Below, in pieces: positions 17,376 through 25,989 of a stretch of DNA of 64,000 bases; the first letter of the stretch is position 1; every line of letters begins with the position of its first letter. This DNA comes from Mycolicibacterium phlei (GTDB taxonomy: Bacteria; Actinomycetota; Actinomycetes; Mycobacteriales; Mycobacteriaceae): NCBI RefSeq assembly GCF_001583415.1, contig NZ_CP014475.1, positions 3,658,001 through 3,722,000 of the forward strand. The letters run 5' to 3'. A program made the position numbers and the translations under genes. A model generated the notes under the pieces. The model was not told the DNA's origin. It saw only the letters and a list, made by a program, of their open reading frames with translations, and made no database searches.

Positions 17376-17835
17376 CGAAGCCGAACAGTCCCTTGGTCGG
17401 CATCGCGGCGCAACCGGTGGGAGTGGCGGCGGGGGCGCTCGGCAGCCCCGATCCGGCCGGGGTGGTGAACACCGCGGGCGAGGCGCCGTGCACGCCGCAT
17501 GTCGGCCAGGCCTTCAGGCCCTGGGTGCGCAGCACGTTCTCCGCGACGCGGATCTGCTCGGCGCGCGAGGCGGTGGCCGGGTTGCCGACGCCGCCGTTGG
17601 CGGTCCAGGTCGCCTGCTTGAACTGCAGTCCGCCGTAGTGGCCGTTTCCGGTGTTGGACTGCCAGTTGCCGCCCGATTCGCACTGGGCGATGGCGTCCCA
17701 GTTCACCGAGTCCGCGTTGGCGGTGGCCACCGCCGAGTCCGAGAGCATCGGCACCAGCGCCATCGCACCGGAGATCGCGGCGGCCCAGAGGCCCTTGTTT
17801 ATCGTCTTCCGGCTGATCGCCTTCCGAATCTTCAT
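17311..17835 (-). CDS. rpfE: Resuscitation-promoting factor RpfE
   Basis: Secreted peptidoglycan-cleaving enzyme (lysozyme-like transglycosylase fold) that helps dormant cells resume growth. The 174-residue protein has a basic N-terminus, a hydrophobic signal (about 16-42) and the Rpf domain VNWDAIAQCESGGNW, with catalytic Glu53 and the disulfide pair Cys52/Cys113. The C-terminal extension is Pro/Ala-rich and includes a further Cys pair. Start: AAGGA precedes ATG 17835 at normal spacing; an ATG 30 nt upstream lacks one. It follows Rv2449c-type genes as rpfE does in M. tuberculosis. Confidence 0.95.
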   Translation of the reverse strand: MKIRKAISRKTINKGLWAAAISGAMALVPMLSDSAVATANADSVNWDAIAQCESGGNWQSNTGNGHYGGLQFKQATWTANGGVGNPATASRAEQIRVAENVLRTQGLKAWPTCGVHGASPAVFTTPAGSGLPSAPAATPTGCAAMPTKGLFGFVNPRQMCTALLNPIGTLAGTR

Positions 17836-17911
17836 CACTGCGGTCCTTCCCCGACCGTTTGACACAAGGTCCGCACCGCTTGCGCGCCGCGGCTATCTGG
17901 AGTGTCGGGGC

Positions 17912-17940
17912 AGAATGAACGCGTGTTACGCGAGAGTCAA
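17912..17940 (-). promoter_or_regulatory. Predicted rpfE promoter with inverted repeat in the spacer
   Basis: Minus strand TTGACT (17940-17935), a 17-nt spacer and CATTCT (17917-17912). The spacer holds the perfect inverted repeat CGCGT-GTT-ACGCG (17920-17932), a candidate operator. The leader would be about 70 nt. It lies downstream of the rpfE2 terminator, so rpfE is probably transcribed on its own. Confidence 0.45.
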
Positions 17941-17980
17941 AAGTTTTAGTCGATGCTTATCTGGCGTAAGAGCCGTCTGA

Positions 17981-18020
17981 GAACAAAGTGGCGGTGCCGG
18001 ATCGAGTCCGGCACCGCCAC
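17981..18020 (-). terminator. Strong intrinsic terminator after rpfE2
   Basis: A perfect 14-bp stem, GTGGCGGTGCCGGA (17988-18001) against its complement (18007-18020), with a 5-nt loop. On the minus strand it is followed by TTTGTTCT. It starts 20 nt after the rpfE2 TAA, so it separates the two rpf transcripts. Confidence 0.85.
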
Positions 18021-18040
18021 TGACAAGCGTCGTTGTGGAG

Positions 18041-18373
18041 TTATCCGCGCTTGCCGCAGGTCGGCCACGCGCCGATGCCCTGCGTACGCAGCACGTTCTC
18101 GGCCACGCGGATCTGCTCCTCGCGGCTCGCGTTGTGCGGCGAGCCGGTCCCGCCATTGGCACGCCAGGTGCCCATGGTGAACTGCAGGCCGCCGTAGTAG
18201 CCATTACCGGTGTTGATGGACCAGTTGCCGCCCGACTCGCAGGCCGCGATGGCGTCCCAGTTCACACCGCTGTCCGCATTGGCGGTCGCGGCTCCCAGCG
18301 CGATCGGCGCGACAGCGATCGCACCGGCCATGGTCGCCAGACCGAACGTCTTGCGGATGTTCTTCAACTGCAT
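18041..18373 (-). CDS. rpfE2: Second, minimal Rpf-domain protein (RpfE2-like)
   Basis: A 110-residue protein that is little more than a signal peptide (cleavage near TANAD, about 28-34) and one Rpf domain. It has catalytic Glu46 in AACESGGNW and the disulfide pair Cys45/Cys106. It lacks the Pro/Ala-rich tail of the neighbouring RpfE, and the two domains are close paralogues, so a local duplication is likely. M. smegmatis has a similar rpfE/rpfE2 pair, from memory. The start is ATG 18373, with AAAGGA upstream. The frame is open to 18595 but that part is the structured leader. Confidence 0.92.
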   Translation of the reverse strand: MQLKNIRKTFGLATMAGAIAVAPIALGAATANADSGVNWDAIAACESGGNWSINTGNGYYGGLQFTMGTWRANGGTGSPHNASREEQIRVAENVLRTQGIGAWPTCGKRG

Positions 18374-18428
18374 TCCTTTCGCCAAGCGCGCGCCAGCCAG
18401 CACCCGGGCAACATCGCTCGGGCGTCGG

Positions 18429-18546
18429 TGCCGGTAATCGGCAGTGGATGGGGCCGCACCGTCTCGGTCAGGTGCGGCAGTGGGAACGTGCCGCGCCGGC
18501 TTCACCGCCGGCCGCCGCGGGAGGCCGCGCCTCCTTGCAGTCCCAC
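18429..18546 (-). promoter_or_regulatory. Structured 5' leader of rpfE2 (candidate cis-regulatory RNA)
   Basis: Hairpins on the minus-strand RNA, in transcript order: an outer 6-bp stem (18546-18541 with 18485-18480) enclosing GGAGGC-cgc-GCCTCC (18520-18534) and GCCGGC-N6-GCCGGC (18495-18512). Then come an 8-bp hairpin GCCGCACC-N10-GGTGCGGC (18453-18478) and a 5-bp hairpin TGCCG-N5-CGGCA (18429-18443). The ribosome-binding site follows about 50 nt later. Some actinobacterial rpf genes sit behind c-di-AMP riboswitches, but I could not match that consensus here. Confidence 0.45.
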
Positions 18547-18600
18547 TCACACGCAGGTTCGTGGTTTGTTCAATTTGCTCTCCGTGAGGAGCCATATCGG

Positions 18601-18629
18601 ACGCTACAAACCGAATCCGCGAAAGTCAT
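18601..18629 (-). promoter_or_regulatory. Predicted rpfE2 promoter
   Basis: Minus strand ATGACT (18629-18624), a 17-nt spacer and TAGCGT (18606-18601). Transcription would start near 18594 and give a leader of about 220 nt containing all the hairpins at 18429-18546. Confidence 0.4.
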
Positions 18630-18750
18630 AGTGCGCATCGCCGCGCGCGGCGCAGATAACGATCTGATCACGACGACCGATATCGTTTCGTTATCGCAGG
18701 TCATCTGCCGAATCGACCACCGCGCCGATTTCCAGTGCCCGGCGTGTTCC

Positions 18751-18766
18751 AGTGACCCATCTCACG
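18751..18766. promoter_or_regulatory. Crp-like palindrome upstream of rpfE2
   Basis: AGTGACCCATCTCACG matches the mycobacterial Crp (Rv3676-type) pattern GTGA-N6-TCAC exactly in its core. A weaker copy, TGTGACGTGGACCACC, follows at 18774-18789. It is about 160 nt upstream of the predicted rpfE2 start site, which is far for direct activation. rpfA is a known Crp target in M. tuberculosis, so the link is plausible. Confidence 0.4.
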
Positions 18767-19387
18767 ATCATTTTGTGACGTGGACCACCGGCGCAACAGG
18801 TTTCGCGACGAGCCGCATTGAAAAGCCCAGTAAAACTGGCACTCTCGTCACATCAGCACCACTGGATTCAGCGGGTGATGAATAACAGTTCGCTGTCCGA
18901 ACAAGGACTCATGAAAGTCGAAATCGCCTTTGCGCCAAGGCATTAAGCGGTCTTTTGGCAGACCCACATGAACCCCGAAGGTTCCCGGCCACGTTCACGG
19001 TGTTCGTGAATAACGTTGTTTTGCAGCGACTTCCACGCCATGATCCGGTTTCCGTCGGCCCGATCCTCGCGACTCCGGCCGCCTGTCACACCGGCCGCCC
19101 CGAAAGGTGCCGCACCGATGCCGGCGCCGCCGCGGCCGGATCGGCAGGCCGCGGCACCGAATAAGTGGGCTTCACCGGCGGAATTCAGCAACTTTAGTAT
19201 CAGATGAAGTGAAACCTGTTGCCCCGCAACGATGTTCTGACGGCATGTCCGGTCACCAGGCCGCTCCGGGGCAGACCGGGATATTCGAGCTCGGCCACCG
19301 ATATCAGCGTCAATATCCGGGAAACTCACTGGCACGAATTTCGGAAAAAAGACGTCGAAATTCGGTGAAACTACCTGAGCGAGTTTG

Positions 19388-19978
19388 CTAGGCCACTTGC
19401 GGACGGCGCAGCGCGGCCAGATCGGCGGCGGTGTTAACGTTGGTCAGCGCCGGCTGCTCGGGCATCACGATCCGGTGGGTGTCCACCCGGTCGATCAGCG
19501 CACGCATGCTGCGCTCCCCCGCCGCGATGAGCTCATCGACGACGCCGGCCAGCGAGGTGCGGTAGATGCCCGCGAGGTAGTGGTCGCGACCGTCCCACGG
19601 CAGCACCACGTCGGCGCCGAGACGCACGGCGGGACCGACCAGCTCGTCGATGATGTCGGTGGTCAGCAGCGGCATGTCGACGGCGGCGACGAACGCCAGC
19701 TCGCGGCCGGCCTCGGCGGCGGCGCGCAGCCCGCGTCCGGTGGCCAGCAGGGGGCCGACGCCACGGATCTCGTCGCGCAGTACCTCGGCATCCAACGGCG
19801 GGAGCGCCTGTCCGGGTGCGGCGACGACGAACACCGGCGCGCAGCGCGCCTTGAGGGTGTTCACCGTGCGTTCGACGAGCGTGGTGCCGTCGAACTGCAG
19901 TGTCGCCTTGTCACGGCCCATGCGGCGGGACGCCCCGCCCGCCAGGATGATCGCGGCCAGCGGAACCTCGGTCGTCAT
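19388..19978 (-). CDS. mobA: Molybdenum cofactor guanylyltransferase
   Basis: Transfers GMP from GTP to molybdopterin to make the MGD cofactor of DMSO-reductase-type enzymes. The 196-residue protein has the N-terminal nucleotidyltransferase motif LAGGASRRMGRDKATL and the acidic metal-binding segment VAAVDMPLL. ATG 19978 gives the expected length; the longer open frame overlaps korB. The gap to the korB stop is 19 nt, so it belongs to the korA-korB-mobA unit, as in M. tuberculosis (Rv2453c). The FdhF-type enzyme encoded at 23665 needs this product. Confidence 0.93.
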   Translation of the reverse strand: MTTEVPLAAIILAGGASRRMGRDKATLQFDGTTLVERTVNTLKARCAPVFVVAAPGQALPPLDAEVLRDEIRGVGPLLATGRGLRAAAEAGRELAFVAAVDMPLLTTDIIDELVGPAVRLGADVVLPWDGRDHYLAGIYRTSLAGVVDELIAAGERSMRALIDRVDTHRIVMPEQPALTNVNTAADLAALRRPQVA

Positions 19979-19997
19979 GACCGTGAGGTTAGTCGAA

Positions 19998-21065
19998 CTA
20001 GTCGACTGTCCAGGTGTCTTTACCGCGAAGCAGCGACTGCAGGGCGGCGGTGTCGTGGGCCTTGGCCTCACGCGCGCTGGCGACCTGGTTGCGGGCGGCG
20101 TCGTCGTAGGTCGGCTTGCTGACCTGACGGAAGATGCCCATCACCATGTGCTCGAGGTTCTGGTCGGACAGCCGCGACAGCGCGAACGCGTACGCCGGGT
20201 CCTCGATCGTGGCGTCGTGCACGACGATCTGGTCGGCGGACACGTCGGCGGTCTTGGCGATCTCCAGGCCGTACCCCGACTTGATGACGCAGTACTCGCC
20301 GTCGGCGCCGAAGGTGATCGGCTCACCGTGGGTGAGGTTGATCAGCCGCTCCTCAGCACCCTCCTTGCGCAGCGCGTCGAAGGAGCCGTCGTTGAAGATC
20401 GGGCAGTCCTGCAGGATCTCGACCAGCGCGGCGCCGCGGTGTGCGGCGGCAGCCTTGAGCACCTCGGTCAGGCCCTTGCGGTCGGAGTCCAGCGCCCGGC
20501 CGACGAACGTGGCGTCGGCGCCCAGCGCCAGCGACACCGGGTTGAACGGGTAGTCCAGCGAGCCCATCGGCGTCGACTTGGTGATCTTGCCGACCTCGGA
20601 GGTCGGCGAGTACTGGCCCTTGGTCAGACCGTAGATCCGGTTGTTGAACAGCAGGATCGTGATGTTGACGTTGCGGCGCAGCGCGTGGATCAGGTGGTTG
20701 CCGCCGATCGACAGCGAGTCGCCGTCACCGGTGACCACCCAGACCGACAGGTCCTCGCGCGCCAGGGCCAGGCCGGTGGCGATTGTCGGGGCACGGCCGT
20801 GAATCGAGTGGAACCCGTAGGTCTCCAGGTAGTACGGGAACCGGCTCGAGCAGCCGATGCCGCTGACGAACACGATGTTCTCGCGGCGCAGGCCCAGGTC
20901 GGGCAGGAAGTTGCGGATGGTGTTGAGGATGACGTAGTCACCGCAGCCCGGGCACCAGCGGACCTCCTGGTCGCTGGTGAAGTCCTTGGCCTTCTGCGGC
21001 TCGTCCGTCGTCGGCACGCGGCTGGTGCCGGTCAACCCGAGATCAACTCCGATCAGGTCAGTCAT
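19998..21065 (-). CDS. korB: 2-oxoglutarate:ferredoxin oxidoreductase, beta subunit
   Basis: Thiamine diphosphate-binding subunit of the CoA-dependent 2-oxoglutarate oxidoreductase, an alternative to 2-oxoglutarate dehydrogenase in the TCA cycle. The 355-residue protein has an iron-sulfur ligand set including Cys38 and Cys41 (RWCPGCGDY) and Cys72, and the ThDP motif VVTGDGDSLSIGGNHLIH. The start is ATG 21065, whose first base is the last base of the korA TGA (TGATG). A TTG just upstream is less likely. Confidence 0.95.
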   Translation of the reverse strand: MTDLIGVDLGLTGTSRVPTTDEPQKAKDFTSDQEVRWCPGCGDYVILNTIRNFLPDLGLRRENIVFVSGIGCSSRFPYYLETYGFHSIHGRAPTIATGLALAREDLSVWVVTGDGDSLSIGGNHLIHALRRNVNITILLFNNRIYGLTKGQYSPTSEVGKITKSTPMGSLDYPFNPVSLALGADATFVGRALDSDRKGLTEVLKAAAAHRGAALVEILQDCPIFNDGSFDALRKEGAEERLINLTHGEPITFGADGEYCVIKSGYGLEIAKTADVSADQIVVHDATIEDPAYAFALSRLSDQNLEHMVMGIFRQVSKPTYDDAARNQVASAREAKAHDTAALQSLLRGKDTWTVD

Positions 21066-23005
21066 CAAACAGCTCCCACACCAGTCCCGGCCTCGACGGT
21101 CGCCGCCGCGAGCCGCGCGAACTTGGCCTTGTCGAGTTCCTTATCACCCAGCGTCCCGTCCAGCGCGGCATCGATGATGCCCTCGACCTCGTCGGCCAGG
21201 AACGCCATGCCTTCCACCTTGGTCACCGACTGCACGTCGACCAGGTACTTTCCGCGCAGCAGCAGCGCGAGCTGCCCCATGTTCATCTCCGGGCAGACCA
21301 CCTTCGGGTAGCGCCGCAGCACCTCGCCGAGATTGGCCGGCAGCGGGTTGAGGTGCCGCAGGTGCGCCTGGGCCACCTTCTGGCCCTTGCGCCGCGCCCG
21401 CCGGCAGGCCTCGCCGATCGGCCCGTAGCTGCTGCCCCAGCCGAGCAACAGCACCTCGGCGTCGCCGGTCGGGTCGTCGACCTCGAGGTCGGGCACCTCG
21501 ATGCCGTCGATCTTGAGCTGGCGCAGCCGCACCATCAGGTCGTGGTTCTTGGGCTCGTAGGAGATGTTGCCCGCGCCGTTGGCCTTCTCCAGACCGCCGA
21601 TACGGTGCTCCAGGCCCGGGGTGCCCGGTACCGCGAACTGGCGGGCCAGGGTCTCCGGATCGCGGGCGTACGGCGCGAACGGCTCGCCCGGCTTGGCGAC
21701 GTTCTGCTTGATCGGCTCGTAGCTGGAGATGTCCGGGATGCGCCACGGCTCCGAGCCGTTGGCGATCGCACCGTCGGACAGGATCATCACCGGGGTGCGG
21801 TAGGTCAGCGCGATGCGGGCGGCCTCCACCGCGATGTCGAAGCAGTCCGACGGCGACCGCGGCGCCAGCACCGCGACCGGGGACTCGCCATTGCGGCCGT
21901 AGAGGGCCTGCAGCAGGTCGGCCTGCTCGGTCTTGGTGGGCAGACCGGTCGAGGGGCCGCCGCGCTGCACGTCGATGACGATCAGCGGCAGCTCGGTCAT
22001 CACGGCCAGGCCGATGGCCTCGGCCTTGAGCGCCACACCGGGGCCGGAGGTGCTGGTCACGCCGAGCGCACCGCCGTAGGAGGCGCCGATGGCGGCGCCG
22101 ATGCCGGCGATCTCGTCCTCGGCCTGGAAGGTCAGCACGTTGAAGTTCTTGTGCTTGGACAGCTCGTGCAGGATGTCCGACGCCGGGGTGATCGGGTAGG
22201 TGCCGAGCACGACCTGCAGGTCGGCCAGGTGCCCGGCCGCGACGATGCCGTAGGCCAGCGCGGTGTTGCCCGAGATCTGGCGGTACTCACCGGACTTCAG
22301 CTTGGCGGGGGCGACCTCGTAGACGCTGGCGAACGCCTCGGTGGTCTCGCCGTAGTTCCAGCCGGCCTTCAGCGCCAGCACGTTGGCCTCGGCGACCTCG
22401 GGCTTGCGGGCGAACTTCTCGCGGATGAACGCGATGCTGTGCTCGAGCTCGCGGCCGTACATCCACGACAGCAGGCCGAGCGCGAACATGTTCTTGGCGC
22501 GCTGGCCGTCTTTCTTGGACGCGCCGATCTGCTCGACGGCGCCCAGGGTCAACGTGGTCATCGGCACGGCCTGCACGACGTAGTCGGACAGCTCGTCGGT
22601 CTCCAGCGGGTTGGCGTCGTAGCCGACCTTGGCGAGGTTGCGCTTGGTGAACTCGTCGGAGTTGGCGATGATCAGGCCGCCGTGCGGCAGGTCGGACACG
22701 TTGGCCTTCAGCGCGGCCGGGTTCATCGCGACGAGGACGTCGGGGCGGTCACCGGCGGTGAGGATGTCGTAGTCGGCGATCTGGATCTGGAACGACGACA
22801 CACCGGGCAGCGTGCCCTGAGGTGCTCGGATCTCGGCCGGATAGTTCGGCTGGGTCGCCAGGTCGTTGCCGAACAGCGCGGCCTCGGAGGTGAACCGGTC
22901 ACCGGTCAGCTGCATGCCGTCGCCGGAGTCGCCGGCGAAGCGGATGACGACCTTCTCGAGCTTCTGTCGAGTGCCTGGACGGGCTTCGTTGCCGTTCACC
23001 GCCAC
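21065..23005 (-). CDS. korA: 2-oxoglutarate:ferredoxin oxidoreductase, fused gamma-alpha subunit
   Basis: The 646-residue protein is a fusion. The N-terminal gamma domain (about 15-200, starting RFAGDSGDGMQLTGDRF) is followed by the pyrimidine-binding alpha domain (about 215-640, with YPITPASDILHELS). With KorB it converts 2-oxoglutarate and CoA to succinyl-CoA, passing electrons to ferredoxin. The GTG start at 23005 has AAGGAGG 7 nt upstream. The stop overlaps korB by 1 nt. The arrangement is the same as mycobacterial Rv2455c/Rv2454c. Confidence 0.95.
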   Translation of the reverse strand: MAVNGNEARPGTRQKLEKVVIRFAGDSGDGMQLTGDRFTSEAALFGNDLATQPNYPAEIRAPQGTLPGVSSFQIQIADYDILTAGDRPDVLVAMNPAALKANVSDLPHGGLIIANSDEFTKRNLAKVGYDANPLETDELSDYVVQAVPMTTLTLGAVEQIGASKKDGQRAKNMFALGLLSWMYGRELEHSIAFIREKFARKPEVAEANVLALKAGWNYGETTEAFASVYEVAPAKLKSGEYRQISGNTALAYGIVAAGHLADLQVVLGTYPITPASDILHELSKHKNFNVLTFQAEDEIAGIGAAIGASYGGALGVTSTSGPGVALKAEAIGLAVMTELPLIVIDVQRGGPSTGLPTKTEQADLLQALYGRNGESPVAVLAPRSPSDCFDIAVEAARIALTYRTPVMILSDGAIANGSEPWRIPDISSYEPIKQNVAKPGEPFAPYARDPETLARQFAVPGTPGLEHRIGGLEKANGAGNISYEPKNHDLMVRLRQLKIDGIEVPDLEVDDPTGDAEVLLLGWGSSYGPIGEACRRARRKGQKVAQAHLRHLNPLPANLGEVLRRYPKVVCPEMNMGQLALLLRGKYLVDVQSVTKVEGMAFLADEVEGIIDAALDGTLGDKELDKAKFARLAAATVEAGTGVGAV

Positions 23006-23664
23006 GCGCCTGCCTCCTTGTAACTGTGGGTCAATCCAGCGGGTTTACCGAGTCGCAGCCGGGACGGCGCGCCGTCGGGAAACAGCCACTCCAAGTTTTG
23101 ATGTCACTGCCGGTACCGATTATTGCACTCTTCTTAGGACGCCCTTCACCGCCCCCGCCCACGGCGTGGCGCGCACTGACGGAAAAAGTCGCAGCTCACC
23201 CAGTGTGCCGGTAGGCGACGTGAGACAAAACTGTGTTGTTCGTCACGCTCACGAGACAATGAACTCTAAGAATTTCGGTTACCGACCGGTAGCCACCAGC
23301 TAGCAGGTCAGGGGGCGTGCGCCGACGAGCCGATGCGGCCGCCGCAGCGGCCGCCGTGTTTGCCGGGCGTGCCGGTCATCCGGCACCCCGGGTCTCGCTT
23401 CAAGAATGGACCGGGCGCTATGCGTTGTCGGCGACCGACCGGCGGCGCTCATGCCAGCGCAGCCGCAGAAGCAACAGGCCTCGGTGCGCACGCCACCCCG
23501 CCGACAGCGGGTCACGCCAGACCGGGGTGTGGCGCCTGGATCGCGGATCGTTGTGCACGATCCCCATTGTGCCGTCGGCGCGGCAACATCGCCCTGTGAT
23601 GAATCCCGCGGCAACTGAACAGTGACTGAACTGTTCCACCCGCACGGGACCTAGGCTTGACAGC
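23006..23664. other. 659-nt divergent region between korA and fdhF
   Basis: No supported gene. Features seen: an imperfect palindrome GGTTACCG-AC-CGGTAGCC (about 23277-23294), a GC-rich hairpin of two GCGGCCGC-type arms (about 23331-23350), and next to fdhF an inverted repeat (23617-23636) and a -10 box. The remainder shows nothing I can name. Confidence 0.55.
23617..23636. promoter_or_regulatory. Candidate operator at the fdhF promoter
   Basis: A perfect inverted repeat GAACAGT-N6-ACTGTTC that also contains the direct repeat ACTGAAC-N4-ACTGAAC (23614-23631). Its right arm covers the expected -35 position relative to TAGGCT (23652-23657). That -10 box ends 7 nt before the fdhF ATG, so the mRNA may be leaderless. 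Confidence 0.45.
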
Positions 23665-25989
23665 ATGCGACTCGGCGGACGGCGCGACCACACTGAAGAC
23701 GTCGACGTGACCTACGACGAGAACCGGCTCGAGGTCACCGAACCGGAACGCGAGGCCGCCGGTGTCACCGCCGTGAAGGTGTCCATGGAGCGGGCGCTGA
23801 CCCAGATGGGCCCGCTGCGCACCGGCGCCGCGCTGATCCGGCTCAACCAGCGCCACGGCTTCGACTGCCCCGGCTGCGCGTGGCCGGAGGAACACGGGGG
23901 CCGCAAGTTCGCCGAGTTCTGCGAGAACGGCGCCAAGGCCGTCGCCGAGGAGGCCACCAAACGGGTCGTCACCCCCGAGTTCTTCGCCCGCCACTCGATC
24001 GCCGATCTCGACACCCGCCCGGAGTACTGGCTGTCCCAGCAGGGCCGGCTCACCCACCCGATGGTGCTGCGCCCCGGCGACGCCCATTACCGCCCCATCG
24101 ACTGGGACGAGGCCTACCGGCTGATCGCCGACGAGCTGCGCGCCCTCGCGAACCCCAACGAGGCGGTGTTCTACACCTCCGGGCGCACCAGCAACGAGGC
24201 CGCGTTCCTCTACCAGCTGCTGGTGCGCAGCTACGGCACCAACAACCTGCCGGACTGCTCGAACATGTGCCACGAGTCCTCAGGCACCGCACTGATCGAC
24301 GCCATCGGCGTCGGCAAGGGCTCGGTCACCGTCGAGGACCTCACCCGCGCGGACCTCATCGTGATCGCCGGGCAGAACCCGGGCACCAACCACCCGCGGA
24401 TGCTGTCGGTGCTGGAGAAGGCGAAGGCCAACGGCGCGCGCATCATCGCGGTCAACCCGCTGCCCGAGGCCGGGCTCATCCGGTTCAAGGACCCACAGAA
24501 GGTGCGCGGGGTGGTCGGCCACGGCGTGCCGATCGCCGACGAGTTCGTGCAGATCCGCCTCGGCGGCGACATGGCGTTGTTCGCCGGGCTGGGCAGGCTG
24601 CTGCTGGAGGCCGACGACCGGGCCCCCGGCACTGTCGTCGACCGCGACTTCGTCGACGCCCACTGCGCCGGTTTCGCCGAGTACGAGTCCCGCACCCGCG
24701 CAGTCGATCTCGACACCGTGCTGGAGGCCACCGGGATCGACCGGGCCCAGCTGCAGCGCGTCGCCGACATGATGATCGCCTCCGAGCGCACCGTGGTGTG
24801 CTGGGCGATGGGCCTGACCCAGCACCGCCACGCGGTGCCGACGATCGCCGAGATCACCAACGTGCTGCTGATGCGGGGCATGATCGGCAAGCCGGGCGCC
24901 GGGCTGTGCCCGGTGCGCGGGCACTCCAACGTCCAGGGCGACCGCACCATGGGCATCTGGGAGAAGGCGCCGGAGTCGTTCCTGTCGGCTCTGGACGCGC
25001 ACTTCGGTATCACCAGCCCCCGCGAGCACGGCATGGACACCGTGGAGGCGATCCGCGCGATGCGCGACGGCCGCGCCAAGGTGTTCATGGCGATGGGCGG
25101 CAACTTCGCCTCGGCGACCCCGGACACCGTCGCCACCGAGGCGGCGCTGCGCAACTGCTCGCTGACCGTGCAGGTGTCGACGAAACTCAACCGCAGCCAC
25201 GTCGTGCACGGCAGGACCGCGCTGATCCTGCCGTCGCTGGGCCGCACCGACCGCGACATCCAGAACGGCGTCAAACAGATGGTGTCCGTTGAGGATTCGA
25301 TGTCGATGGTGCACCTGTCGCGGGGTAGCCTGAACCCGCCCAGCGACCAGGTGCGCAGCGAGGTCGCGATCATCTGCCAGCTGGCCCGCACCCTGCTCGG
25401 GCCTGAGCACCCGGTGCCGTGGGAGCGGTTCAACAACGACTACGACGCGATCCGCGACGCCATCGCCGCCGTCGTACCCGGCTGCACCGACTACAACCGC
25501 CGGGTCCGCCAGCCCGACGGCTTCCAGCTGCCCCACCCGCCCCGCGACAAGCGGGAATTCCCCACGCAGACAGGCAAAGCCAACTTCAGCACCTACGAAC
25601 TGGAGTGGGTGCCGGTGCCCCCGGGCCGGTTGGTGCTGCAGACGCTGCGCAGCCACGACCAGTACAACACCACGATCTACGGCCTCGACGACCGCTACCG
25701 CGGCGTCAAGAACGGCCGCCGCGTGGTGTTGGTCAACCCCGAGGACATCACCGCGCTGGGGCTGCGCGACGGCGACCACGTCGACCTGGTCTCGGAGTTC
25801 CCGGGTGCTGACGGCGGGATCGAGGAGCGGCGCGCCGAGAACTTCCGGGTGGTCGCCTACTCGACACCGCGCGGCAACGCGGCGGCCTACTACCCGGAGA
25901 CCAACCCGCTGGTGCCGCTGGACCACGTCGCCAAGAAGTCCAACACCCCGGTGTCGAAGGCGGTCGTCGTCCGCCTGGAGCGCACCTGA
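23665..25989 (+). CDS. fdhF: FdhF/YdeP-type molybdopterin oxidoreductase (formate dehydrogenase-like)
   Basis: A 774-residue member of the DMSO-reductase superfamily, close in type and length to M. tuberculosis Rv2900c. Near the N-terminus are Cys68, Cys71 and Cys86 (FDCPGCAWPEE and FCENGAK), an atypical iron-sulfur ligand set. The Mo-ligand Cys is probably Cys202 in SNMCHESSG. Bis-MGD binding segments follow, and a molydopterin-dinucleotide-binding domain forms the C-terminus. No Tat signal is seen, so it is cytoplasmic. The true substrate of this subfamily is uncertain; formate is inferred from the family name. Its stop overlaps the fdhD ATG by 1 nt. Confidence 0.9.
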   Translation: MRLGGRRDHTEDVDVTYDENRLEVTEPEREAAGVTAVKVSMERALTQMGPLRTGAALIRLNQRHGFDCPGCAWPEEHGGRKFAEFCENGAKAVAEEATKRVVTPEFFARHSIADLDTRPEYWLSQQGRLTHPMVLRPGDAHYRPIDWDEAYRLIADELRALANPNEAVFYTSGRTSNEAAFLYQLLVRSYGTNNLPDCSNMCHESSGTALIDAIGVGKGSVTVEDLTRADLIVIAGQNPGTNHPRMLSVLEKAKANGARIIAVNPLPEAGLIRFKDPQKVRGVVGHGVPIADEFVQIRLGGDMALFAGLGRLLLEADDRAPGTVVDRDFVDAHCAGFAEYESRTRAVDLDTVLEATGIDRAQLQRVADMMIASERTVVCWAMGLTQHRHAVPTIAEITNVLLMRGMIGKPGAGLCPVRGHSNVQGDRTMGIWEKAPESFLSALDAHFGITSPREHGMDTVEAIRAMRDGRAKVFMAMGGNFASATPDTVATEAALRNCSLTVQVSTKLNRSHVVHGRTALILPSLGRTDRDIQNGVKQMVSVEDSMSMVHLSRGSLNPPSDQVRSEVAIICQLARTLLGPEHPVPWERFNNDYDAIRDAIAAVVPGCTDYNRRVRQPDGFQLPHPPRDKREFPTQTGKANFSTYELEWVPVPPGRLVLQTLRSHDQYNTTIYGLDDRYRGVKNGRRVVLVNPEDITALGLRDGDHVDLVSEFPGADGGIEERRAENFRVVAYSTPRGNAAAYYPETNPLVPLDHVAKKSNTPVSKAVVVRLERT

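Larger units (their letters stand above)
18374..19387. other. 1.0-kb gene-free region upstream of rpfE2
   Basis: No frame here has domain character or convincing codon use. The rpfE2-proximal 220 nt hold a promoter and a multi-hairpin leader. Further upstream the sequence is less GC-rich than its surroundings and holds a Crp-like palindrome (18751-18766). The mobA-proximal part (about 18890-19387) holds no structure I can name. Long upstream regions are typical of heavily regulated rpf genes in actinobacteria. Confidence 0.6.

Noticed and set aside
18429..18546. c-di-AMP (ydaO) riboswitch upstream of rpfE2
   Set aside because: GGTGAA inside a hairpin is suggestive, but the conserved downstream segment of that class was not found, so I report only a structured leader.
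18943..19335. Small frames in the 1-kb region upstream of rpfE2 (also 18448-18885)
   Set aside because: No ribosome-binding site, no typical codon use and no recognised segments. The 18448 frame also lies over the structured leader.
23277..23294. Imperfect palindrome between korA and fdhF as an operator
   Set aside because: One mismatch, no nearby regulator and no clear promoter overlap, so it is noted only in the gap description.
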